The translations under genes and the position numbers were made by a program. DNA of 19,807 nucleotides from NCBI GenBank assembly GCA_016297405.1, contig JAEDGP010000037.1:1-19807 (forward strand), written 5' to 3'. Within the stretch, counting starts at the first letter, position 1, and each line of letters starts with the position of its first letter. Positions 6,781 to 14,894 of the stretch are shown here, in pieces. Below the pieces are notes generated by a model. The model made no database searches. It saw only the letters and a list, made by a program, of their open reading frames with translations, and was not told where the DNA came from. Source of the stretch: Treponema sp. (lineage in GTDB: Bacteria > Spirochaetota > Spirochaetia > Treponematales > Treponemataceae).

Positions 6781-6827
6781 GGCGAAGTCAAGGCTTTAAG
6801 CGTTAGCGTGCCTTGACTCGACGTATT
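6781..6827. repeat. 47-bp palindromic dispersed repeat, copy 2
   Basis: Base-for-base identical to 7-53, in the same orientation, with the same GTCAAGGC/GCCTTGAC arms. It fills the space between the nhaC terminator hairpins and the GH25 promoter. Confidence 0.85.
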
Positions 6828-6847
6828 TTTTTTAAATCCTGTATTTA

Positions 6848-6856
6848 TGTTATAAT
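6848..6856 (+). promoter_or_regulatory. Extended -10 promoter for a leaderless GH25 transcript
   Basis: TGT followed by TATAAT (6851-6856) is an extended -10. It ends 6 nt before the ATG at 6863, so the mRNA would begin at the start codon. No Shine-Dalgarno and no good -35 are present. Confidence 0.65.
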
Positions 6857-6862
6857 TTTTTT

Positions 6863-7729
6863 ATGACAAATTGTTTTAGATTCTACTTATTGTTGGCCGG
6901 TTGTTTTGCCTGCTTTTTTGGTTGTTCATCAGCTAAAAAAATCGTTGTTTATAAAGAAACAGCGGATGAAATCGTCTTCAAAAATTATCAGGATGAGATT
7001 ATTACTCACCAGATAAAGAAAGATGTTGCCAAGTGCCAGTATAATAAATCCCAGTTTAAGATTAAAAAAGATTTGCTGGTTTATGATAAGGACCCGAATT
7101 ATAAGGTGCGCCTTGGGGTGGACATTTCACGCCATGATGGAAGTCCAATAGATTGGAAAGCTGTAAAAAAAAGTGGCAGGGATTTTGTTTTTTTGCGTGT
7201 TGCGTATCGCGGATATCAGAGCGGAATCCTAAAAGTTGATGAACATTTTCACGAAAACATAACCGGGGCATTGGCTGAAGGCATGGATGTGGGGGTTTAT
7301 GTTTTTAGCCAGGCAATAAATGAGCAGGAAGCGCTAGAAGAAGCGGAATTTGTTTTGGAACAGATTAAAGATTATGCAATAAATCTGCCGGTTGTTTTTG
7401 ATCCTGAATCAATTCCATGGGAAGAGGCACGTACTGATGATGTTTCAGGGGAACAGTTTACCAAAAATACGATTGTATTTTGTGAGCGAATAAAGCAGGC
7501 CGGATATGAACCTATGATTTATAGCAATATTACTTGGGAAGCAAAATTTTTTGATTTGTCGTTGCTGAAAGATTATAAAATCTGGTTTGCGGATTATCAG
7601 GTGCCGCCAACTACGCCATACCATTTTGAATATTTTCAATATGGTGGTGAAAGCGCAAAAATTCCGGGTGTGCCGAATCGGTGTGATGTGGATGCAATGT
7701 TAGTTCCCGTAGGAAAGGAAAGACCATAG
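6863..7729 (+). CDS. GH25-family lysozyme-like muramidase, lipoprotein
   Basis: Predicted to cleave the MurNAc-GlcNAc bond of peptidoglycan from a lipid-anchored position. The N-terminus is a short signal peptide ending in a lipobox-like FFGC, with Cys at about residue 21. The GH25 domain (about residues 75-280) begins with LGVDISRHDG, which supplies the first catalytic Asp. It continues with FVFLRVAYRG, GVYVFSQA, the DxE centre in LPVVFDPESI, PMIYSN and IWFADY, and closes with the YGG and CDVDAM strands typical of the fold. About 50 residues between the anchor and the domain form a linker. Translation is probably leaderless. It may trim peptidoglycan during growth or flagellar assembly; no partner gene is adjacent. 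Confidence 0.87.
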   Translation: MTNCFRFYLLLAGCFACFFGCSSAKKIVVYKETADEIVFKNYQDEIITHQIKKDVAKCQYNKSQFKIKKDLLVYDKDPNYKVRLGVDISRHDGSPIDWKAVKKSGRDFVFLRVAYRGYQSGILKVDEHFHENITGALAEGMDVGVYVFSQAINEQEALEEAEFVLEQIKDYAINLPVVFDPESIPWEEARTDDVSGEQFTKNTIVFCERIKQAGYEPMIYSNITWEAKFFDLSLLKDYKIWFADYQVPPTTPYHFEYFQYGGESAKIPGVPNRCDVDAMLVPVGKERP

Positions 7730-7833
7730 AAAACACGTGGTTTTTATGCTACATTAGGAAAATCGGAAAACGGGTACTGAGCAGATTTATCTGCGAGTTT
7801 TTGGTTTGCAAAAAAATTATATAGGACATAAAA
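7725..7833 (+). promoter_or_regulatory. ettA leader with small hairpins
   Basis: A bulged hairpin, CATA-g-AAAAC against GTTTTTATG (7725-7748), spans the GH25 stop codon but lacks a U-tract. A second small hairpin, GCAGA/TCTGC (7781-7785 with 7790-7794), is followed by a short T-run. TACATT at 7750-7755 is a weak -10 candidate. The ettA ribosome site AGGA (7823-7826) lies 7 nt before the ATG. Confidence 0.35.
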
Positions 7834-9570
7834 ATGGCAAAGACTTTCGACGACAAAAAAATCATTTACACAATGGATCGTGTTACTCGTGCTTATGGAA
7901 CAAAAGTTGTTCTTAAGGACGTTAGTATCTCTTACTACTACGGCGCAAAGATTGGCGTAATTGGTGCCAATGGTTCAGGTAAATCTTCACTTTTTAAGAT
8001 TCTTGCTGGAAGAGATACAGAATTTTCTGGAGAAACAACTTTAGCGCCTGGATATACAATTGGTTATCTTGAACAGGAGCCAGAACTTACACCTGGCAAA
8101 ACAGTTATGGAAATCGTAAAAGAAGGCGTAAAGGAAGTAACTGACCTTCTTGCTGAATTTGATCAGATCAATGAAGCGTTTGGTGATCCTGATGCAGATA
8201 TTGATAAACTTTGTGCTCGTCAGGGAGAAGTTCAGGAAAAGCTTGATGCTCTTGATGCATGGAATCTTGATAATAATCTTGAGCTTGCAATGGATGCTCT
8301 CCGTTGTCCTCCAGCAGATCAGGTTGTGGATGTGCTTTCTGGAGGTGAACGCCGCCGTGTTGCTTTGTGCCGCCTTCTTTTGCAGAAGCCAGACATTTTG
8401 CTTTTGGACGAACCTACAAACCATCTTGATGCGGAAACAGTTGCATGGCTGGAAAAGCACCTTCACGACTATCCTGGAACAGTAATCGCCGTAACTCATG
8501 ACCGTTACTTCCTTGATGAAGTTGCAGGCTGGATTTTGGAACTTGATCGTGGAGAAGGATATCCGTTTAAAGGTAACTATTCTTCATGGCTTGAGCAGAA
8601 AAATCAGCGTCTGGCTCTTGAAAATAAAAATGAATCAGCACGTCAGAAAGAGATTCAGCGGGAATTGGAATGGATTCACATGGGTGCAAAAGGTCGTCAG
8701 GCTAAGCACAAGGAACATATCACTCGCTATAATGAACTCATGAGCCAGGGCTCAAAAGTTCAGCTCAAAGATACACAGATTTCTATTCCTGCAGGCCCGC
8801 GCCTTGGTGGTCAGGTAATCGATTTTGAAGGTGTTTCAAAATCATTTGGTGATAAGCTTCTTTTTGAAAATCTTAATATTCATATTCCTGCTGGTGCTAT
8901 TGTTGGTATTGTTGGTCCAAACGGTGCCGGTAAAACAACATTGTTCAAGCTTATTGTTGATGCAGCAGGCCTTGAAGGTGGCGAAAAGCCAGATGCAGGG
9001 ACAGTAAATATTGGGCAGACTGTTAAACTGGTTTATGTTGATCAGATGCGTTCAGGCCTTGATGAAAATAAGACCGTTTATGAAACCCTTGGTGGTGGTG
9101 CCGACATAATCAAGCTTGGTGCTGTAGACGAAAAAGGTCGTCCTCTTGAAGGCGGTGTTCGTGAAGTAAACGCTCATGCTTATTGTGGATGGTTCAACTT
9201 TGCCGGCGCAGACCAGAACAAAAAGGTTAGTGTGCTTTCTGGTGGTGAGAAGAACCGCCTGAATCTTGGTATGATGCTTAAAGAAGCGGGAAACGTTCTT
9301 TTGTTCGATGAACCTACAAACGACCTTGATGTTCAGACTGTTCGCGCCCTTGAAGAAGCACTGGAAGACTTCGCAGGCTGTGCAATGGTTGTAAGCCATG
9401 ACCGCTGGTTCCTGGACCGCATCTGTACACATATCCTGGCTTTTGAAAACAATTCAGAAGTTCGCTTTTACGAAGGAAACTGGTCGGAATACGCAGAATG
9501 GAAGAAGGAACAGTTTGGCGAAGATGCCAGCGTTCCAAAGAGAGTGCAGTATCGTAAGCTTTCGCGCTAG
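7834..9570 (+). CDS. ettA: Energy-dependent translational throttle protein EttA (ABC-F ATPase)
   Basis: Soluble twin-cassette ABC-F protein of 578 aa that binds the ribosomal E site and gates entry into elongation according to ATP/ADP state. Cassette 1 has Walker A GANGSGKSS (about 44-52), signature LSGGERRRVALCRLLL and Walker B DILLLDEPTNHLDA. Cassette 2 has Walker A GPNGAGKTT, signature LSGGEKNR and Walker B NVLLFDEPTNDLD, with HDRWFLDRI after it. The linker (ELEWIHMGAKGRQAKHKEH) matches the EttA P-site tRNA-interacting motif. Near-identity to EttA over long runs such as VAGWILELDRGEG and GNYSSWLEQK separates it from Uup and antibiotic-resistance ABC-Fs. The insert around residues 425-445 is somewhat longer than in E. 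coli. The start follows AGGA with 7-nt spacing. Confidence 0.95.
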   Translation: MAKTFDDKKIIYTMDRVTRAYGTKVVLKDVSISYYYGAKIGVIGANGSGKSSLFKILAGRDTEFSGETTLAPGYTIGYLEQEPELTPGKTVMEIVKEGVKEVTDLLAEFDQINEAFGDPDADIDKLCARQGEVQEKLDALDAWNLDNNLELAMDALRCPPADQVVDVLSGGERRRVALCRLLLQKPDILLLDEPTNHLDAETVAWLEKHLHDYPGTVIAVTHDRYFLDEVAGWILELDRGEGYPFKGNYSSWLEQKNQRLALENKNESARQKEIQRELEWIHMGAKGRQAKHKEHITRYNELMSQGSKVQLKDTQISIPAGPRLGGQVIDFEGVSKSFGDKLLFENLNIHIPAGAIVGIVGPNGAGKTTLFKLIVDAAGLEGGEKPDAGTVNIGQTVKLVYVDQMRSGLDENKTVYETLGGGADIIKLGAVDEKGRPLEGGVREVNAHAYCGWFNFAGADQNKKVSVLSGGEKNRLNLGMMLKEAGNVLLFDEPTNDLDVQTVRALEEALEDFAGCAMVVSHDRWFLDRICTHILAFENNSEVRFYEGNWSEYAEWKKEQFGEDASVPKRVQYRKLSR

Positions 9571-9627
9571 AAATGATATAAGCGGAATTTTAAAAATTGT
9601 ATTTTTTGAGGTCGCTTTAATTGAAGA

Positions 9628-9668
9628 GAGCGGTGTTTTTGCAACAGCGAAAACACCGCTCGTTTTTT
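9628..9668 (+). terminator. Rho-independent terminator after ettA
   Basis: GAGCGGTGTTTTTGC (9628-9642) pairs over its full 15 bp with GCGAAAACACCGCTC (9647-9661), including one G-U pair, around the tetraloop AACA. T6 follows at 9663-9668. The T-run overlaps the stop codon of the convergent gene (9667-9669). Confidence 0.93.
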
Positions 9669-11844
9669 AATTTGCAAAAACCGATGTTTTTATAAGCTTT
9701 ACTTTAGCAATTTTGCTTACAGAGTAAAATCGAATTTCTTCAGTTTCATTTATGTGAATTTTCACCAGCCGGTCATTATCTTGCTTTGCAATTGAAAGTG
9801 GCTTTCCAAGAATGCTTTCTGTCTGTGTTTCACTTTTTATTGAAGGTACCAGGATTTCAATGGAATCTTTGTTTGAAATGGCCTTTTCGATGAGTCGTAC
9901 TTTATTTGGATAATCAATTCCGTCTGCTTCAAGAATTTCAAGACGAACATTTTCCTTATTAAGTTGCAAAGGGGAAACGATTACTCCTCTATTAATCCGG
10001 GAAAGCAGGCATTCGCGCTGCTGGTCATTTAATTCCATTGTGGATAGTCGCTGTCTAAGAGATGATTTTTCGCTTTCTGCTTTTTCATAAAGATTTTTCA
10101 GAGGCAAGTTGCTTTTTGACGGATCAGTTATAGAAATTGAGATTGCGCCCTTTCGTAAAAGTGGAAAACCAGCTGAATCGATGGTACGTTCTGCGCTTCT
10201 TACACTTCCCATAAAATCAAGTCCACTGGCAGAGATGAATTCATCAGGACTTTCGTTTTCGTCAATGTTCAGCAAAAAAACACAAGGCGCAAGTTTCGCC
10301 TTAATAAATGATTTAATTTTTGGGTTGTTCTCAAAGACGCGGGCGGTTTTTTCATCAAGTTTAAGGATATAGCCTTTGTAAAGTATGGCAGAAGAATATG
10401 AATTGAACCAGTCTTCGATATTCATCAAAAGGCTTTGAGGCAGATCATAAGCCGCATATTTTGAAAGAATTTCATAAATATGTTGTGGCTGCAGGTTTTT
10501 ATCGAAGGCGCGGCTTACAGACTTCCTGGAAATTTCATATTCAGAGACAGTATTGCAGTTTATGATATCCATAAACATTGTGATTTCAAGTATATTTGAA
10601 AGGGAAAGGCCAGGCATAAGCGTGATGCTTGTTCCTGCATTGATGTTTATCATGCCTTTTGTTGCAGTTGCAGATGATTTGCCGGAATCGGATGAATCGG
10701 CGTAAAGATCGCTTTTTCTTAAAATTGGTTCACCTTCTTCAGTTTGTCCAATGGTTTGGAAAATACCGAATTCAATTGCAGAGGCTAGAATTTTTTCGAT
10801 TAGCCTGGAAGAGTTTTCACCGTCGATTGAATAGTTTGAAGAAGCAGAACTATAAACGTTTGCGCTATCCATTGCGCGCCGAGCTTCAAGCATCCTGCTG
10901 AATCGGTTTTGTGCTGGTCCGTTGTCTAGATTTGCGGATTTGTTGCAGATAATGAAAGCGGTTTTTGTAAGTGTTCGATAAGGAACAGGCTGCTCAGAAA
11001 CAGTTGCAAGAAGATCCAGTAATAATTGAGCTTGGGAGCGTAAGCCTTCACGTCCAAGGCGAACAGCGGATGCAACGCTCAGAAAAGCAACCTGATTGCA
11101 TGGTAACTGCTGAGAAAAAATCTTAAGACGGTTTTCATCAATGGATATGGCTTTTTCACCGGTTTTCAGTATTCCAAGATTTAAAAGTCCAGTCAGGAGT
11201 AACTGCAAACAATGCTGTCTTCCCTGAAAAATGGCTTCCAGGCGTTCTGTATCCTTTTTTTTGATTGAACCGTCATTTTTGCAAAGTTCGGGGAATGCTC
11301 GTACATAGGAAATAAAAGCAGCAATGAATTGTGCTGAAATGGAAAATGGAATATCAGTATTTGGAATGGCACATACGGCCTGGTCGAAAAGGCATGTTGC
11401 ATCCAAATACGGCAAAATCGAATCTTCAAGTAATGGGTTTATGCGAATGATTTTCTTTTCAGAATCAGAATCTCTGAAATAATAAATAATCATTCTTTCG
11501 TTCAAGTTCAGGAGTTCAGTATAAATTTCTGAAAGTTTGTATTCTTGGGAAAAAAAATCAATGATTTTTTGTTGAGTGGCTTTTTCGATGAGAGAAAGTA
11601 CGGTAAGCACTTTTAGATCAAATGGAGAAAGCAGACCTAAGATGTTTTCCTTGATTTCCTGCTTTCTGAAAATTGAACTGAGTTGTTCAACAAGATTTTG
11701 TTTGTTAAATGGAGTCTGAATTTCGCCAAGATAAATGCGAATAAGTTCAAAAAACTGTTCGTCAGGCAGAGTCATTATGCTTTCGCGCCAATGTATGATG
11801 CGTTGTACTTTTTCGTCGGCTGGACGAGGGGTTCTTTCAATCAT
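9667..11844 (-). CDS. XPB-associated protein with Helicase_C_3 (XPB/Ssl2 N-terminal-like) domain
   Basis: A 725-aa protein lacking any Walker A or DExH motif, so it is not itself a helicase. Its centre (about residues 405-500) resembles the N-terminal domain of XPB/Ssl2. The run QPQHIYEILSKYAAYDLPQS (452-471) lines up with FTPEDAVAVLKKYARYDVPQ in the helicase encoded just upstream. The first 150 residues are helical with a winged-helix look. An alpha-helical segment around 590-625 and a beta-rich C-terminus (WYL-like, ending RFYSVSKIAKVKLI) follow. It starts inside the stop codon of the helicase gene (ATGA overlap 11841-11844), so the two are translated together and probably form a complex. 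Separate large proteins with this domain accompany bacterial XPB elsewhere; the role is not established. Confidence 0.75.
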   Translation of the reverse strand: MIERTPRPADEKVQRIIHWRESIMTLPDEQFFELIRIYLGEIQTPFNKQNLVEQLSSIFRKQEIKENILGLLSPFDLKVLTVLSLIEKATQQKIIDFFSQEYKLSEIYTELLNLNERMIIYYFRDSDSEKKIIRINPLLEDSILPYLDATCLFDQAVCAIPNTDIPFSISAQFIAAFISYVRAFPELCKNDGSIKKKDTERLEAIFQGRQHCLQLLLTGLLNLGILKTGEKAISIDENRLKIFSQQLPCNQVAFLSVASAVRLGREGLRSQAQLLLDLLATVSEQPVPYRTLTKTAFIICNKSANLDNGPAQNRFSRMLEARRAMDSANVYSSASSNYSIDGENSSRLIEKILASAIEFGIFQTIGQTEEGEPILRKSDLYADSSDSGKSSATATKGMININAGTSITLMPGLSLSNILEITMFMDIINCNTVSEYEISRKSVSRAFDKNLQPQHIYEILSKYAAYDLPQSLLMNIEDWFNSYSSAILYKGYILKLDEKTARVFENNPKIKSFIKAKLAPCVFLLNIDENESPDEFISASGLDFMGSVRSAERTIDSAGFPLLRKGAISISITDPSKSNLPLKNLYEKAESEKSSLRQRLSTMELNDQQRECLLSRINRGVIVSPLQLNKENVRLEILEADGIDYPNKVRLIEKAISNKDSIEILVPSIKSETQTESILGKPLSIAKQDNDRLVKIHINETEEIRFYSVSKIAKVKLIKTSVFAN

Positions 11845-13673
11845 TGTTCAACTCCTATTGGCGGCGTAATTTCATCCAGATCGGATTCCTGGGTATAGCG
11901 CACGATTTTGTATGCATAACCTTGTTCTGCAAGGAATTTTTGCCTGTTGGATCCGAAATCTTCTTCTACGGTGTTTCGGGTAATCAAGGTGAAAAAACGA
12001 GATGTGCGTTTTTTTGGACGCAGGATTCGACCAAGACGTTGTGCTTCTTCCTGACGACTTCCGAAAGTTCCGGAAACTTGAATGGCAATTGAGGCATCTG
12101 GTAAATCGATTGCGAAGTTTGCAACTTTAGAAACAACAAGAACCTGGATTTTACCGGAACGGAAATCAGCGTAAAGCTTGTCGCGTTCAGTGTTAGGGGT
12201 TTTACCTGTAATAATCGGAGCATTTATTTGCTTTGCGATTTCGTCCAGCTGGTCTATGTATTGGCCAATCACAAGGATTTTGTCTTCGGGAAAACGATGT
12301 ATGAGCTGCTTTGTAATCAGGATTTTCTTTTCGTTTTCACTAGCCAGACGATGTTTTACGCGGGCTTTAGCGACGGCATATTCCACTTCTTTTGATTCAG
12401 GAAGATCAAGGCGGATTTCTATACATTCGGCTGTGGCAATCCAGCCAGAATGTTCAAGCTCTTTCCATGGCACATCATATCGTTTTGGTCCAACCAGACT
12501 GAAAACATGACCTTCACAGCCGTCTTCGCGAACTAATGTTGCTGTAAGACCAACACGGCGTATTGCCTGAAGTTCTGCAACAACGCGGAATACTGGAGCT
12601 GGCAGCATGTGAACTTCATCATAAATGATGAGCCCCCATGGGCGCTGGCGGAAAATAGAAAAGTGAGGGTAAGGACCATCCTTATTTGGTCGCCAGGTAA
12701 GCACCTGATATGTGGCAACAGTAACCTGCTTGATGTTCTTGTTTTCGCCAGTGTATTCGGCAATCTGATCGGCGCTCAGGTTTGATTTGTCCAAAAGTTC
12801 GTTGATCCACTGATGAACTGCGGCGATATTTGTGGTGATTATAAGGGTACTGGTTTTTAGCAGATCCATGATGTGCATGCCGACAATTGTTTTTCCGGCG
12901 CCGCATGGCAAAACGATTGTACCAAAACCGGTGCCAGGTCCGCGGTCTCCTACAAGGGCTTGTGCCGCAGCTTTCTGATAATCACGGATTGCAAACTCAC
13001 GGCCGGCCTCTGTTTTTTCTTTAAGTGAAAAATCCAAAGGTTCGCCATCTTCCAGTTGTATTTCATCTTTTATAGGCCATAGCGCTTTAAGCAATTCCTG
13101 TTTTACGGTTCCACGATCAGTAAGTTTTAGGGAAAAACAGTAGTTTTTTTCGTCTTCTGTGAGGTCGGCCTTTTGCGAAACGGCAGTTTCATCGTATTTA
13201 CATGGAGTAAGCAGTTTTTTGGCTGCTGGGTTTGCAGCAATTTCCAGGTAAACCGGGCGAGAGTTTGCAGTGAGATAAAGATATTGCTCGATAGTATTTT
13301 TGTTGCTTTCGATAGTTGTGCTTTCATCCAAGGCTTTTGCTGGATTCAACGGAACTTCAATCTGAGGACCAGGCAATAATCGAAGTTTGCCAAATCTGCT
13401 GGCAGTTTCTGTAATCCACATTTCCACAGATTGAGGCACATCATAGCGGGCATATTTTTTGAGGACTGCAACAGCATCTTCTGGGGTAAAACCAGCGCTG
13501 GTGGCATTCCAAAGGGAAAGTGGAGTGAGTCTGTATGTGTGAAGGTGTTCCGGTGAGCGTTCAAGCTCTGCAAAGGGAATTAAATCGTTTCTACAGTCGT
13601 TGGCTAAAGGGGCATGTACATCAAGGAGCAGAGTTCTGTCGCTCTGAATAATCAATGGATTATCAAATTGCAT
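11841..13673 (-). CDS. XPB/Ssl2-type DNA repair helicase (SF2)
   Basis: A 610-aa superfamily-2 ATPase expected to translocate on double-stranded DNA 3'-5'. The N-terminal domain (about residues 10-100) is the XPB/Ssl2 HD1 type. The motor has Walker A LPCGAGKT (255-262), TNIAAVHQW (motif Ia), Walker B DEVH (352-355), and GLTATLVREDG (375-385), which merges motif III with the XPB-specific RED residues. The C-terminal RecA lobe shows ILVIGQYIDQLD, VVSKVANFAIDLPDA and the arginine-finger motif QEEAQRLGRILRPK. No Shine-Dalgarno precedes the ATG. On the minus strand TATTAT (13687-13682) and TATACT lie within 3-8 nt of it, so a leaderless message is likely. Bacterial XPB is scattered in spirochaetes and actinobacteria; a nucleotide-excision or transcription-linked repair role is inferred. 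Confidence 0.92.
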   Translation of the reverse strand: MQFDNPLIIQSDRTLLLDVHAPLANDCRNDLIPFAELERSPEHLHTYRLTPLSLWNATSAGFTPEDAVAVLKKYARYDVPQSVEMWITETASRFGKLRLLPGPQIEVPLNPAKALDESTTIESNKNTIEQYLYLTANSRPVYLEIAANPAAKKLLTPCKYDETAVSQKADLTEDEKNYCFSLKLTDRGTVKQELLKALWPIKDEIQLEDGEPLDFSLKEKTEAGREFAIRDYQKAAAQALVGDRGPGTGFGTIVLPCGAGKTIVGMHIMDLLKTSTLIITTNIAAVHQWINELLDKSNLSADQIAEYTGENKNIKQVTVATYQVLTWRPNKDGPYPHFSIFRQRPWGLIIYDEVHMLPAPVFRVVAELQAIRRVGLTATLVREDGCEGHVFSLVGPKRYDVPWKELEHSGWIATAECIEIRLDLPESKEVEYAVAKARVKHRLASENEKKILITKQLIHRFPEDKILVIGQYIDQLDEIAKQINAPIITGKTPNTERDKLYADFRSGKIQVLVVSKVANFAIDLPDASIAIQVSGTFGSRQEEAQRLGRILRPKKRTSRFFTLITRNTVEEDFGSNRQKFLAEQGYAYKIVRYTQESDLDEITPPIGVEQ

Positions 13674-13768
13674 AACAGTATATAATAACTATTTTTTTTT
13701 CTTTTCTCAATTATATGAAATTTTAAATTTGTAATGAAAAATTGGTAACCAAAAGATTTTTTTCTGCC

Positions 13769-13774
13769 TATAAT
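13769..13774 (+). promoter_or_regulatory. Consensus -10 (TATAAT) for a leaderless NlpC/P60 transcript
   Basis: TATAAT ends 5 nt before the ATG at 13780, and no Shine-Dalgarno is visible. The 106-bp intergenic stretch also carries the divergent promoter for the helicase pair and is extremely AT-rich. Confidence 0.6.
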
Positions 13775-13779
13775 AAGAT

Positions 13780-14874
13780 ATGGAAGATTTTAAATTTAAA
13801 AGCCATCTTTTTTTGGCAATCACAGCAATAATGTTTCTTACTTTGATTCCTGGAAAATGTTTTGCATCTTCGTCAGGTAAATCCATTTCTGTATCGGAAT
13901 CTAGAGTTTATAGAGAACGATTAATAACAGAAGCTAAAAAATATATTGGTTGTCCTTATGTTAGAGGTGCTACAGGACCAGACAAATTTGACTGCTCAGG
14001 GCTGGTTGGTTATGTTTCAAGCAATGCCATAGGCATCCAGTTACCGCGTACTGTCAAGGCAATGTACAGTTATGTGAAGATTATTCCAGATGCACAAAGG
14101 GAGCCAGGTGATTTGGTTTTTTTCAGAACGACTAATGATGGTTCGATTTCCCATGTTGGTTTATATATTGGTAACGGTCAGTTCATTTCTGCTGTAAGCG
14201 ATGGTCCGAATACAGGAGTAATTCTTTCATCTTTGCAAGAAAGTTATTGGAAAACTCATTATGCTTCATCTGGAAAATTTTTGGCTACAGCAAATTACTA
14301 TGACAATGCGGAAGAAGCAAAACAAAGTCAGCAGACAGCAGATTCAGCGGGAACAAGCGGAGGAAGTTTTTTGCACAAGCTTGCATTCAATGCAACATTG
14401 ACAGGTGACTGGTCTTTATTTACAGAAAAGCGCTTTATGCCAAATTTCCGTGGTATCTCTAGTCAGACCAATCTTGTTTACGATGGAACTGTTCTTGATC
14501 CAGGCGTTGGTTTGATGCTTCGTTGGAATTATGGCGTAAAAACTTTTCAGATACCTGTTCTCTTTTCTTTGGGTTTTGGAGATTATGTACGCGCCTATGC
14601 CGGACCGGTATTTACGTTAGGCACTTGTTATGAACCGGACACAGATGATGAAATCAGCGCTTCGATATTTCCTGGTATTATTGGGATCACTTTTCAGACA
14701 CCGTCCCTTACAAAAGGAATTGCAAAAATAAGAATCATTCAGGATTTAAACTATTCGATTTTCAACAATACGAAAAATGCGGCTTTGTCACCTTTGCGTT
14801 CAGCTGCAGCTGGATTTGAACTTTCTACAGGAGTAAGTGTAACTTTTCCATTTGCAAAATTTTTCAATAAATAG
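13780..14874 (+). CDS. Exported NlpC/P60 peptidase with barrel-like C-terminal domain
   Basis: Predicted peptidoglycan endopeptidase (D-Glu-dibasic amino acid type) of 364 aa. A signal peptide ends near CFA (A29). The NlpC/P60 domain covers about residues 45-170: catalytic Cys72 in KFDCSGLVGY, His125 in SHVGLYIG, and a polar third residue probably in the ESYWKTHY region. A low-complexity linker rich in Gln, Ala and Ser (about 175-193) leads to a C-terminal region of about 170 aa. That region has alternating hydrophobic strands, many Gly/aromatic residues and a terminal VSVTFPFAKFF, which together look like an outer-membrane beta-barrel or lipocalin-like sheet. The barrel reading is an inference from pattern only. 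A lipoprotein and slyX follow at 20 and 12 nt. Confidence 0.83.
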   Translation: MEDFKFKSHLFLAITAIMFLTLIPGKCFASSSGKSISVSESRVYRERLITEAKKYIGCPYVRGATGPDKFDCSGLVGYVSSNAIGIQLPRTVKAMYSYVKIIPDAQREPGDLVFFRTTNDGSISHVGLYIGNGQFISAVSDGPNTGVILSSLQESYWKTHYASSGKFLATANYYDNAEEAKQSQQTADSAGTSGGSFLHKLAFNATLTGDWSLFTEKRFMPNFRGISSQTNLVYDGTVLDPGVGLMLRWNYGVKTFQIPVLFSLGFGDYVRAYAGPVFTLGTCYEPDTDDEISASIFPGIIGITFQTPSLTKGIAKIRIIQDLNYSIFNNTKNAALSPLRSAAAGFELSTGVSVTFPFAKFFNK

Positions 14875-14894
14875 AGCAACAGAAAGGTGGAAAA

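Noticed and set aside
8041..8499. 152-codon minus-strand frame inside ettA
   Set aside because: Shadow of the ettA codons; no ribosome site and a Lys/Ile/Phe-rich meaningless product.
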